Shown here one piece after another: positions 1 through 7,083 of a DNA stretch of 50,669 nucleotides; positions within the stretch are counted from its first letter, which is position 1, and every line of letters begins with the position of its first letter. Source of the DNA: JAKLHL01 sp964411885 (GTDB lineage Bacteria > Bdellovibrionota > JAFGOL01). The translations under genes and the position numbers were made by a program. The notes under the pieces are model-generated. The model was not told where the DNA came from, searched no databases, and was given only the letters and a program-made list of their open reading frames with translations. Location of the stretch: the NCBI GenBank assembly GCA_964411885.1, contig CAYPMK010000006.1:1-50669 (forward strand), in the 5' to 3' direction.

Positions 1-1
1 T

Positions 2-526
2 ATATTCACACTATTCACTGCAGTAGTAGCATGGACGCTAGGACAAAATCGTGTAGTAGCAGAAGCGGCAATCAACGGAGATATGCCAAAAACACTAGGT
101 AAAATAAATAAAAAAACTATGGTGCCAGTAGGGGCAGCCATCGTTTCTGGACTTATATCTACCTCGGTAATTTTACTTTACGGTATTGTGGCCAAAGATG
201 CCGCTGGTCTCTTTTGGAATATACTATCATTTAGTACAATAGCTTGTTTGTTCTCATATGTAATACTATTTCCTGTTTATATAATCTTAAGAAAAAAAGA
301 TGCAAAAATAAAAAGGCCATACCAGGTCCCTGGCCCAAAGTGGTTCAAAATATCAACAGCAGTTGTTGCAGAAATTTTCACACTACTAACCATGGTTGTT
401 TTATTAATACAACCCGGAGAAGATTTTTTAGAAAGCTCCTTACCAGTAATTATTGGAACAATAATTGCAATTATAGTGGGAGAAATAATTATAAGACATT
501 CAATGAAACCAAAAAAGAGAACATAA
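2..526 (+). CDS. Amino-acid permease (APC family), C-terminal part
   Basis: The reading frame is open to the left edge, so the start lies outside the window; the first internal ATG is at 83. The segment upstream of that ATG reads as the conserved APC-family loop (W-T-L-G-Q-N-R followed by E-A-A-I-N-G-D-M-P-K). After it come about four hydrophobic helices, the loop motif R-P-Y-Q-V-P-G and a short basic tail. This matches the last third of an inner-membrane amino acid-polyamine-organocation transporter. Substrate cannot be told from this fragment. Confidence 0.85.
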   Translation: MFTLFTAVVAWTLGQNRVVAEAAINGDMPKTLGKINKKTMVPVGAAIVSGLISTSVILLYGIVAKDAAGLFWNILSFSTIACLFSYVILFPVYIILRKKDAKIKRPYQVPGPKWFKISTAVVAEIFTLLTMVVLLIQPGEDFLESSLPVIIGTIIAIIVGEIIIRHSMKPKKRT

Positions 527-533
527 ATTTATG

Positions 534-563
534 TTGACTTTATTATGGGCATATGCTCATAAT
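534..563 (+). promoter_or_regulatory. Promoter with overlapping palindrome, upstream of the DUF134 gene
   Basis: A -35 like box TTGACT (534-539) and a -10 like box CATAAT (558-563) are separated by 18 bp. The imperfect palindrome at 544-561, centred on GCATATGC, covers the spacer and the start of the -10, where a repressor would bind. The expected transcription start falls about 7 bp after the -10, at or next to the ATG at 570, which has no Shine-Dalgarno sequence. This is a pattern match only. Confidence 0.5.
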
Positions 564-569
564 ATATAA

Positions 570-845
570 ATGCGTCCAAAGAAGTGTAGAAAGACCTGTT
601 GCAGAATAAAAGCTGATTACTTTAAGCCACGAAGCATTCCCATAGATAAACTAGAAGAGATATGTCTTGAAGCAGACGAACTAGAGGCAATAAGACTTTC
701 AGACATTGAGTGTTTGTATCAAGAAGATGCCGCAGTAAAAATGGGTATTTCTAGGCAGACTTTTGGAAGAATAATATGTTCTGCACATAAAAAAATAGCA
801 GAAGCAATAATAAAAGGTAAGGCCCTAAAAATAAGGAGGACTTAA
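570..845 (+). CDS. DUF134 (UPF0251) family HTH protein
   Basis: The 91-residue protein opens with R-P-K-K-C-R-K-T-C-C, the cysteine/arginine-rich start typical of the UPF0251/DUF134 family. It continues with an acidic segment (E-A-I-R-L-S-D) and a sigma-70 region 4-like helix-turn-helix (residues about 50-80, M-G-I-S-R-Q-T-F-G-R). The family is thought to bind DNA and often sits next to NifX/NifB-like iron-sulfur cofactor proteins, as here. The start at 570 preserves the family N-terminus although no ribosome binding site precedes it. The end of the gene carries the GGAGG used by the next gene (835-839). An autoregulatory role through the upstream palindrome is inference. Confidence 0.85.
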   Translation: MRPKKCRKTCCRIKADYFKPRSIPIDKLEEICLEADELEAIRLSDIECLYQEDAAVKMGISRQTFGRIICSAHKKIAEAIIKGKALKIRRT

Positions 846-847
846 TT

Positions 848-1219
848 ATGAAAATCTGTATCCCTGTTAACGAGAACAATGGTATCAACAGCACGATCTG
901 TGAACACTTTGGTTCTGCACCATTATTTATGATAGTAGACACCAACACACTTTCTGTTACAGAAATAAAGAACGACGATCAACACCATGCACACGGGATG
1001 TGCCAACCGTTGTCTGTTCTTGGCAACTATGAATTCGACGGCATCGTTGTTGGAGGAATAGGTGCTGGTGCTTTAAACAAGTTAAAGAACGCAGGAATAA
1101 CAGTTTATAGAACTGAGTATTCTAACATCAACGAAACAATTAGTGCATATAACAACAACAAACTAAAAGAGATGGACCAAAATAATGTTTGTTCTCACTA
1201 CGGCCACACATGCAAATAA
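848..1219 (+). CDS. NifX/NifB-like dinitrogenase iron-molybdenum cofactor family protein
   Basis: This 123-residue protein has the fold of the Nif11-independent NifX/NafY-type family: an N-terminal strand M-K-I-C-I-P-V-N, the motif E-H-F-G-S-A-P-L-F, a glycine-rich G-I-G-A-G-A-L-N-K-L and a C-terminal Cys/His-rich tail (C-S-H-Y-G-H-T-C). Family members bind or carry iron-sulfur clusters or Fe-Mo-type precursors, and many occur outside nitrogen fixers. It starts 2 bp after the DUF134 stop behind a good GGAGG at 835-839, so the two genes form one operon. No nif structural gene is present in the window, so a nitrogenase role is not implied. Confidence 0.88.
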   Translation: MKICIPVNENNGINSTICEHFGSAPLFMIVDTNTLSVTEIKNDDQHHAHGMCQPLSVLGNYEFDGIVVGGIGAGALNKLKNAGITVYRTEYSNINETISAYNNNKLKEMDQNNVCSHYGHTCK

Positions 1220-1229
1220 AAATGAACTA

Positions 1230-1625
1230 CTATTTTACGACCTTGGCCATTCCACATCCAAAAAGACCTTGTTCTGACAACCATGAATAACCATCATCAA
1301 CACTTATATAACATGTATTACCATCAGAAACGTCAAAAGTTTCAGTGGCTGTAAATATCTCACCATATCTTGTACTTCTGTCTATGGTTCTGCTAATTGT
1401 TTTGTTAAAGCTCCAATACACAATCAAGTTTTGTTCATCATAATTATAGGTCTGTGAAATATTAAAATCATCAGAACAAAAAACTTTCTTTATATAAGGA
1501 GTCACTCCTTCATGTTTTAATTCAACGTAACAAGTATCGTATGTTTCTAATAAATTACCTGCTGTAATTGAATAGTAATCAGGCGCAGCAAACAGTATTG
1601 TAGATACAAAAAACAATAAGAACAT
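1230..1625 (-). CDS. Secreted hypothetical protein
   Basis: The product (131 residues) begins with a short hydrophobic signal peptide ending near F-A-A-P, followed by a soluble domain with five cysteines that could form disulfides in the periplasm. I do not recognise the family. Its GGAGG (1635-1639) lies just outside the stop codon of the upstream small gene, so the two are co-transcribed and probably translationally coupled. The gene converges on the NifX-like gene with only 10 bp between the two stops. Confidence 0.6.
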   Translation of the reverse strand: MFLLFFVSTILFAAPDYYSITAGNLLETYDTCYVELKHEGVTPYIKKVFCSDDFNISQTYNYDEQNLIVYWSFNKTISRTIDRSTRYGEIFTATETFDVSDGNTCYISVDDGYSWLSEQGLFGCGMAKVVK

Positions 1626-1631
1626 TTTATT

Positions 1632-1985
1632 TTACCTCCTAAAATGTGGCACATTGTTGCCGTAGTCAATCAACACTCTAGAAATCCAAGAAGGTTCACT
1701 AGAAGGCTCATCTTGTTTACTAGAATTATTAGACTCAGTACAAAGAGTCCTAACACCTTCTTCATGATTGGTCTTTATCCAAGCAGAACCGTCACTCTCA
1801 AATTCTATTAAATGACATCTACCACTAAGATCTATCACAGCCTTATCACAATAATTCTTTATAACTTCTACGTATACCTGTTTAATTCTTATCCCTTCTG
1901 TACCCATTTCAAGACTGTTACAGAACCAGTCTGCCCACAAAAAATTTGAACTTAAAAAAGCAACAATAACGACTAATCTTTTCAT
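1632..1985 (-). CDS. Small secreted hypothetical protein
   Basis: The start is placed at the ATG at 1985, giving M-K-R-L-V-V-I-V-A-F-L and a signal peptide ending near L-W-A, with GGAGG at 1997-2001; an upstream ATG at 2018 would bury the signal peptide and lacks such a site. The mature part of about 100 residues has several cysteines and a polar Ser/Glu/Pro stretch near the C-terminus. No family is recognised. Shared operon, similar size and similar cysteine content suggest it works with the next small secreted protein. Confidence 0.6.
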   Translation of the reverse strand: MKRLVVIVAFLSSNFLWADWFCNSLEMGTEGIRIKQVYVEVIKNYCDKAVIDLSGRCHLIEFESDGSAWIKTNHEEGVRTLCTESNNSSKQDEPSSEPSWISRVLIDYGNNVPHFRR

Positions 1986-2078
1986 TTTTGATTCAACCTC
2001 CAAAAGTTTATGAGCCAAACTTTTCCACTTAAAATATCTATTGTATAATTCATTATTTTAATGTATTGATGAATTTAA

Positions 2079-2942
2079 ATGAGTTTACTTTCACCAGAAC
2101 TAGAGGCCTTCGTCGCTATTGTAAATAAGGGAACAGTGCATGGTGCGGCAAAAGAAGTTGGTTTGACGCAGACCGGCATAACACAAAGAATTCGTTCGCT
2201 TGAAAGAAAAATAGGCAACACTCTATTCACAAGATCAAGAAAGGGAATGCATTTAACACAAGAAGGAGAAACACTTTTTGTCTACTGTCAAAAGGTAATG
2301 GACATAGAGGGTGAAACGTTGTCACTCATACAAGGTCAAAGCTCAAAAAAAATAGTCAGAATACAAATAGCAGGATCTTCCAGTATAATGAGAGCAAGAA
2401 TAATTCCTAACACCGTAAAGGTTTTAGATCAATTTAAGGACTTAACATTCACATATCATATTACAGACGACGAATCTCCAGTAAGATACCTAAAATCTGG
2501 TGAATGTCAGTTTGCAGTAATGTCTCCTCTAGAAGTCCCTAATGAAATGGACGCAAAAAAACTTGAGCCAGAAATATATATCATGGTGGGGCCTTATGAA
2601 TGGAAAAATAGAAATGTGGAAGACATCCTAAAGAACGAACGACTAATAGATTTTAACTATGGCGACAAGATTACTCTTAGCTTCTTAAAAAAATATGGAC
2701 TTGTTCATCTTACTAAAAAAGAAGGTCATTACGTCAACAACACAGATGCTCTAATCTCCTTAATAATAAGAGGCCATGGCTATTCTGTATTATCAAAAAG
2801 ATTTCTTGAACCTTACATTAAGGATAAAAAATTAGTACAATTAATGACTGGTTCTTTCTCTAAACTCGACTTTGCTTTAGCATGGTATCCCAGACATGAA
2901 ATGCCAAAATATTTTAGGAAAATAATAGATCTAATTAACTAG
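2079..2942 (+). CDS. LysR-family transcriptional regulator
   Basis: The 287-residue protein has an N-terminal winged helix-turn-helix (residues about 5-63; G-A-A-K-E-V-G-L-T-Q-T-G-I-T-Q-R-I-R-S-L-E) and a periplasmic-binding-protein-like effector domain from about residue 90. The Q-T-G-I-T-Q-R-I recognition helix resembles ArgP/LysG-type regulators rather than the commoner Q-P-A-V-S variant. Its 3' end overlaps the convergent transporter gene by 8 bp. The ArgP/LysG type would fit control of amino-acid export, but the neighbouring MFS protein is not a LysE exporter, so the target is unknown. Confidence 0.85.
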   Translation: MSLLSPELEAFVAIVNKGTVHGAAKEVGLTQTGITQRIRSLERKIGNTLFTRSRKGMHLTQEGETLFVYCQKVMDIEGETLSLIQGQSSKKIVRIQIAGSSSIMRARIIPNTVKVLDQFKDLTFTYHITDDESPVRYLKSGECQFAVMSPLEVPNEMDAKKLEPEIYIMVGPYEWKNRNVEDILKNERLIDFNYGDKITLSFLKKYGLVHLTKKEGHYVNNTDALISLIIRGHGYSVLSKRFLEPYIKDKKLVQLMTGSFSKLDFALAWYPRHEMPKYFRKIIDLIN

Positions 2943-4173
2943 TTTTTTCATTTATTCTAAAAGTTATTATGACCACAGCCAAAATAGACATAATTCCACC
3001 AAATATAAAAGGAGCTTGATTACTGAAAGGATATATAAAACCAGCAATAAGACTCGCTGGTAAAAGCCCTACACCAACTATCATATTATAAAATCCTAAA
3101 GCAGTTCCTCTTGAATTTTGTGGAGCTAATTCAGAAACAAAAGCTTTTTCTACGCCCTCTGTCATTGCGTAATAGACGCCATACAGAGGCCAAAATAGCC
3201 ACAAAAGCCAAGAATATTGATTGCTCATAAAACCAAAAGCGATATACACAACTGAATATAGAAGATACCCACATACCAAAAGTTTTTTTCTCCCTATTTT
3301 ATCTGAAAGTCCTCCAAAAAAAGAAGATAACAACGACGTAGTTACATTAAAAAGCATATACATCAAAAGGACACTAGAAATATTTTCGTATAGATTAGTA
3401 CTCCTTAATAATAGAAATTGGTTAGAAGAATTACCCAATGTAAAAACAAACTGAGCCAAAAAAAACACTCTAAGATTTTTATCGTATTTTCTTATATCAA
3501 GATCTGGCAGAGCTTTATTTGTTTCTTTACCAAGATCTTTAGCTTTAACGCCCTTGTCTGATACAAAAAACAAAAAGGAGGCTCCTACTAACGCACTGCA
3601 TACAGCAATTATGAATATCGGATAAAAAACAGAAACCGGAGCCGACACCCCTTTGTATATAACGTCCCCAATTTCTGGATAAACATATTTAACAAGTATA
3701 TATAAGAGAGCCGTCCCAAAGAAAGCTCCGGCAAAATCCATGCCTCTTTGAAAGCCAAAAGCTTTGCCCAAAAGGGTTTTAGGTATCGATTCAGATATAA
3801 TAGCATCCCTTGGAGCAGTCCTTATGCCCTTACCAGTACGATCTATAAACCTAAAAGAAAGAACGGAAAACACACTTGGGACAAAAAGGAAGAGTTTTGA
3901 AAGAGCAGACCCAAAATAACCAAACACAGCCAGCCACTTTCTTTTACCCAGCTTGTCTGAATAATAGCCTGAAAGAACCTTTAAAACACTTGAAAGAGAT
4001 TCTCCTATGCCTTCCATCAAACCCAATATTGGCCCAACGTTAACAGTAATTACGCTTACGAATACCTGTAGTATTGGATATAGCATTTCAGATGAAATAT
4101 CCGTAAAGAAAGAAGTCAATCCAGTGAGAACAACATTCTTATTAAGAGGAGATTTGTTTTTTTTTGAACTCAC
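2935..4173 (-). CDS. MFS transporter
   Basis: The 412-residue inner-membrane protein has about 12 hydrophobic helices and the family's cytoplasmic loop motifs: Y-Y-S-D-K-L-G-K-R-K between helices 2 and 3 and G-L-S-D-K-I-G-R-K-K in the second half. The stretch R-T-G-K-G-I-R-T-A-P-R-D-A is characteristic of a subfamily of MFS permeases annotated only as drug or unknown-substrate transporters. The start is GTG at 4173 with AGGAGG just upstream (about 4178-4183). It is a single-gene unit with a candidate promoter at 4194-4222. The substrate is unknown. Confidence 0.85.
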   Translation of the reverse strand: MSSKKNKSPLNKNVVLTGLTSFFTDISSEMLYPILQVFVSVITVNVGPILGLMEGIGESLSSVLKVLSGYYSDKLGKRKWLAVFGYFGSALSKLFLFVPSVFSVLSFRFIDRTGKGIRTAPRDAIISESIPKTLLGKAFGFQRGMDFAGAFFGTALLYILVKYVYPEIGDVIYKGVSAPVSVFYPIFIIAVCSALVGASFLFFVSDKGVKAKDLGKETNKALPDLDIRKYDKNLRVFFLAQFVFTLGNSSNQFLLLRSTNLYENISSVLLMYMLFNVTTSLLSSFFGGLSDKIGRKKLLVCGYLLYSVVYIAFGFMSNQYSWLLWLFWPLYGVYYAMTEGVEKAFVSELAPQNSRGTALGFYNMIVGVGLLPASLIAGFIYPFSNQAPFIFGGIMSILAVVIITFRINEKTS

Positions 4174-4193
4174 ACCCCCTCCTTTTTGCCAAA

Positions 4194-4222
4194 AGCCTAT
4201 TTCAACAGGCCAATACTGTCAA
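4194..4222 (-). promoter_or_regulatory. Candidate promoter of the MFS transporter gene
   Basis: On the minus strand a perfect -35 box TTGACA (4217-4222) is followed after exactly 17 bp by TAGGCT (4194-4199), a weak -10. The Shine-Dalgarno and GTG start follow about 15-25 bp downstream. The -35 is strong and the -10 poor. Confidence 0.35.
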
Positions 4223-4249
4223 CCTATCAACTAAAATTATAAAAAGCTG

Positions 4250-4277
4250 TTGACCCTTATATATAAAGTGCTAAATA
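4250..4277 (+). promoter_or_regulatory. Candidate promoter of the small lipoprotein gene
   Basis: TTGACC at 4250-4255 is followed after 16 bp by TAAATA (4272-4277), a reasonable sigma-70 type pair about 50 bp upstream of the lipoprotein ATG. Confidence 0.45.
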
Positions 4278-4329
4278 TTCTACTTAGATAAAAAAATAAG
4301 ATTATATCTTAAAAAAGGAAGGTGGATTC

Positions 4330-4479
4330 ATGAAAAAAGTATTAAGTTTAGTTATCGTTTCTGTATTAGCTCTTTCTGTAGTTGCTTGCACAAAAAAGAC
4401 AGCTGAAGAAGCTGCTCCTGCTGAAGCTGCTCCTGTTGAACAGCCAGCTGCTCCTGCTGAAGCTCCTGCTCAGAACTAA
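4330..4479 (+). CDS. Small Ala/Pro/Glu-rich lipoprotein
   Basis: This 49-codon gene starts with ATG at 4330 behind GGAAGGTGG. The product has a lysine start (M-K-K-V), a hydrophobic stretch and a lipobox L-S-V-V-A-C with Cys20 as lipidation site, followed by T-K-K and a low-complexity tail built from Glu, Ala and Pro. Such tails suggest an extended spacer rather than a folded domain. It is monocistronic, between its own candidate promoter and a strong intrinsic terminator, which suggests an abundant protein. Function unknown; it may be a small cell-envelope lipoprotein. Confidence 0.8.
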   Translation: MKKVLSLVIVSVLALSVVACTKKTAEEAAPAEAAPVEQPAAPAEAPAQN

Positions 4480-4497
4480 TTAAAATTTCGTTTTTTT

Positions 4498-4536
4498 AAA
4501 ACAGGGTTTTTCGTCGAGAAAAACCCTGTTTTTTAT
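4498..4536 (+). terminator. Rho-independent terminator after the lipoprotein gene
   Basis: A perfect 15-bp stem (4498-4512 with 4518-4532) with a 5-nt loop is followed by a T-run. It lies 18 bp after the lipoprotein stop. The A-run on the 5' side may also allow termination from the other strand. Confidence 0.9.
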
Positions 4537-4560
4537 TCTTTTAAGTCTTGAGAATCTTTT

Positions 4561-4634
4561 TGGGAGATCGTCTAATGGTAGGACTGCGGACTCTGACTCC
4601 GCCAATCTAGGTTCGAATCCTAGTCTCCCAGCCA
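4561..4634 (+). tRNA. tRNA-Gln (anticodon CTG), CCA encoded
   Basis: The cloverleaf is complete: a 7-bp acceptor (TGGGAGA with TCTCCCA), a D-arm GTC...GAC, a perfect 5-bp anticodon stem (GCGGA/TCCGC) around the loop CTCTGAC giving anticodon CTG, and a T-arm CTAGG-TTCGAAT-CCTAG. Discriminator G at 4631 and CCA at 4632-4634 are encoded. Only 25 bp separate it from the preceding terminator, so its promoter is not obvious. Confidence 0.95.
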
Positions 4635-4781
4635 AACGAGCAAAGCGAGTTTGGCTGGAGACAATATAAATAGTGCGAGCCGAGTTTCTAGACGAGGTGA
4701 GCTTACCTACAGGATCACTGGAGCGAGTCGCTCCTAAAAAAGCATGCACGATGAGCGGAAGTAATCCTAGTCTCCCAGCCA
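4616..4781. repeat. Partial copies of the tRNA-Gln 3' end (direct and inverted)
   Basis: The last 19 nt of the tRNA (4616-4634) recur exactly at 4763-4781, in direct orientation, 147 bp downstream. Between them an inverted copy of the same end lies at 4649-4662, pairing with 4623-4637 apart from one missing base. The intervening 130 bp is richer in G+C than its surroundings, carries repeated GCGAG/CGAGTTT words and a short palindrome at 4720-4734, and has no gene. The second direct copy ends 3 bp before the phoU stop. The pattern fits an old integration or duplication scar, or a tRNA-associated repeat. Confidence 0.8.
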
Positions 4782-4784
4782 GTA

Positions 4785-5444
4785 TCAATAACTGTGTTTA
4801 ACTACCCTTGCACTAACAAGATATATAACACCTTCTGATATATATTTTGCATGATCACAAATCCTTTCAAGATGCTGTGCCACCAAGAATAACGATAGTG
4901 CTCTTGAAAGCGTACTTACATCTTTAGCAATATAATCTTCCACTAATTCTTTTTGTATTTTGTTCCTAAGAAGATTCGCCTCTTTATCCATTTCTATAAC
5001 CTTTTTTGCCAGAGCAGCATCTCTATTAACAAAAGCATCAATAGTTGTTTTAACCATATTAATAGATAACTCGCTAAATACAGGAATATCTATAAGTGGT
5101 TTTAACATCGGTTTATCAGATAGATCAATAGCACGATGGGCTATATTAACAGCAAGATCTGCAATACGCTCAAGCTCACCATTTATCTTCATCCCTGTGG
5201 TTATAAATCTAAGATCCCCCGCAAGAGGTTGCCTTCTTGCTAATAATTCAACAGAGAAATCATCTATATCAAGTTCAAAAGCATCTATCTCTTCGTCTTT
5301 TTCTATTATTTTCTCAGCAAGTGATCTCTCCCTGTGTTTTACAGCCTCTATTGCTAAATAGATAGATTCTTGTGTAAGAGCTGCCATTTTTAATATTTTG
5401 CTATTCAGCTCATTCAATTCTTTGTCAAATTTTCTGTCGACCAT
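4785..5444 (-). CDS. phoU: Phosphate transport regulator PhoU
   Basis: The product (about 219 residues) consists of two PhoU helical-bundle repeats with the metal-binding type motif (E-X-X-X-D) in each half, for example E-R-I-A-D-L-A-V-N-I-A and E-R-I-C-D-H-A-K-Y. PhoU links PstSCAB to the PhoR kinase and represses the Pho response when phosphate is plentiful. Two adjacent ATGs exist (5447 and 5444); the GGAGG at 5452-5456 is better spaced for the second. It is the last gene of the pst operon. Confidence 0.95.
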   Translation of the reverse strand: MVDRKFDKELNELNSKILKMAALTQESIYLAIEAVKHRERSLAEKIIEKDEEIDAFELDIDDFSVELLARRQPLAGDLRFITTGMKINGELERIADLAVNIAHRAIDLSDKPMLKPLIDIPVFSELSINMVKTTIDAFVNRDAALAKKVIEMDKEANLLRNKIQKELVEDYIAKDVSTLSRALSLFLVAQHLERICDHAKYISEGVIYLVSARVVKHSY

Positions 5445-5459
5445 CACATAACCTCCGTA

Positions 5460-6221
5460 TTAACCAAACCTTCCTGTAATATAATCCTCTGTTATTTTAA
5501 ACTCAGGATTTGTGAACATTAGATTGGTTTTATTATACTCTATAAGTTTTCCCATCATAAAAAACGCCGTATAGTCAGATACTCTTGCAGCCTGTTGCAT
5601 GTTGTGTGTAACAATTATTATTGTATATTTCTTCTTAAGCTCCTGTATAAGTTCCTCTATTTTTATGGTAGCAGTTGGGTCTAAAGCAGACGCTGGTTCA
5701 TCCATTAAAAGTATATCAGGCTCTACTGCCAAGGCTCTTGCAATACAAAGTCTTTGTTGCTGACCGCCAGAAAGGTCAAAAGCACTTGCATTAAGTCTGT
5801 CTTTAACTTCGTCCCACAACGCCGCCCCTTTTAAACTTTCTTCAACTCTTCTAGATATCAGATCTTTATTATTAATACCGTTTATTCTTAATCCATAAGC
5901 AACATTCTCAAAAATACTTTTTGGAAATGGGTTTGATTTTTGGAATACCATTCCAACTTTTCTTCTGAGCGCAACAACATCTACATCTTTATGTATTATA
6001 TTCTCTCCATCAAGCATTATCTTGCCCTCATACCTTGCACCGAGTATTAGATTGTTCATAAGATTTATGCTTCTAAGGAAAGTCGATTTACCACAACCAG
6101 AAGGACCAATAATGCCTGTTACAGAATTTTTTTCTATTTTAACGTTTACGTCGGTTAAAGCCTTCTTGTCGCCATAATAAAAATTAAAATTAATAGCTTC
6201 TATCACTGAATCTTTTATCAT
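5460..6221 (-). CDS. pstB: Phosphate ABC transporter ATP-binding protein PstB
   Basis: The 253-residue ATPase has Walker A (G-P-S-G-C-G-K-S-T), the signature L-S-G-G-Q-Q-Q-R-L and Walker B I-L-L-M-D-E-P with the PstB-typical A-S-A-L-D-P. It powers high-affinity phosphate import through PstC/PstA at the inner membrane. It starts just after the pstA stop with GGAAGGAG overlapping the junction and is followed by phoU. Confidence 0.97.
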   Translation of the reverse strand: MIKDSVIEAINFNFYYGDKKALTDVNVKIEKNSVTGIIGPSGCGKSTFLRSINLMNNLILGARYEGKIMLDGENIIHKDVDVVALRRKVGMVFQKSNPFPKSIFENVAYGLRINGINNKDLISRRVEESLKGAALWDEVKDRLNASAFDLSGGQQQRLCIARALAVEPDILLMDEPASALDPTATIKIEELIQELKKKYTIIIVTHNMQQAARVSDYTAFFMMGKLIEYNKTNLMFTNPEFKITEDYITGRFG

Positions 6222-6222
6222 A

Positions 6223-7083
6223 TTACTCCTTCCTGTTCTTTCTTAAACGATATCTTAATATTATTGCACCAAGGTTCATCATAAACACCAATATAACAAG
6301 AACCATTGCAGTTCCATATGCTATAGGGCGTACTTCCATTATAGAGTGATGTTGAGTTGCCATTATGTATAGGTGGTATGGTAAGGCCATGAATTGATCA
6401 AAAATTCCTTTTGGAAGATATGGAAGATAAAAAGCAACACCTGTGAATAAAAGAGGAGCGGTCTCGCCTGCGGCTCTTGATAGACCAAGTATGGTGCCAG
6501 TTAACATCCCCGGTATCGCATATGGGAGAACGTTGGTCTTTATTGCTTGCCATTTTGTTGCACCAAGGGCTAAAGCCCCTTCTCTAAAAGACATTGGTAT
6601 ATTCTTGAGCGCTTCCTCAGAGGCTGTAATAGTCATTGGCAAAGTCATTAAGCTCAAAGTTAAACCAGAAGCAAGAACACTTGTTCCAATATTCATTAAT
6701 TGTACAAACAAAACAACGCCGAATAAACCATAAACTATAGACGGAACTCCTGCCAAATTTCTTATTGATATTCGTATCAATCTTGTGAACCAATTTTGTT
6801 TTGCATATTCATTAAGATATATTGCACAACCCATTCCAAGAGGAATAGAAAAAATAGCTGTTATCACTGTAACAAAAAAGGTGCCTATTATTGCCGGCAT
6901 GATGCCACCTTTTGTCATTCCTTCAGTCGGTGATTTAATTAAAAAATCTATATTTATAACACTGTATCCATTTACCAATATATTGGTGAATATTACTATT
7001 ATGATAAGCACAACCAACATCAAACACATTGTTAAAATGCCAAAACCAATTTTTTCTTTTATTTTATTAAGATTATTCTTCAT
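6223..7083 (-). CDS. pstA: Phosphate ABC transporter permease PstA
   Basis: This is a 286-residue inner-membrane permease with six predicted helices and the EAA-type loop (E-G-A-L-A-L-G-A-T-K-W-Q) that contacts PstB. The segment G-G-I-M-P-A-I-I-G-T and the order in the operon identify it as PstA. Its start overlaps the pstC stop by 4 bp, showing translational coupling. Confidence 0.95.
   Translation of the reverse strand: MKNNLNKIKEKIGFGILTMCLMLVVLIIIVIFTNILVNGYSVINIDFLIKSPTEGMTKGGIMPAIIGTFFVTVITAIFSIPLGMGCAIYLNEYAKQNWFTRLIRISIRNLAGVPSIVYGLFGVVLFVQLMNIGTSVLASGLTLSLMTLPMTITASEEALKNIPMSFREGALALGATKWQAIKTNVLPYAIPGMLTGTILGLSRAAGETAPLLFTGVAFYLPYLPKGIFDQFMALPYHLYIMATQHHSIMEVRPIAYGTAMVLVILVFMMNLGAIILRYRLRKNRKE

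Noticed and set aside
4616..4781. Complete integrative element bounded by att sites
   Set aside because: Only about 130 bp lies between the repeats, with no integrase or other mobile gene in the window.
4480..4788. A 102-codon minus-strand reading frame across the tRNA and its repeats
   Set aside because: It is the well-known spurious translation of the antisense of a tRNA (G-F-E-P-R, then A-V-L-P-L-D-D), and overlaps the terminator and tRNA.
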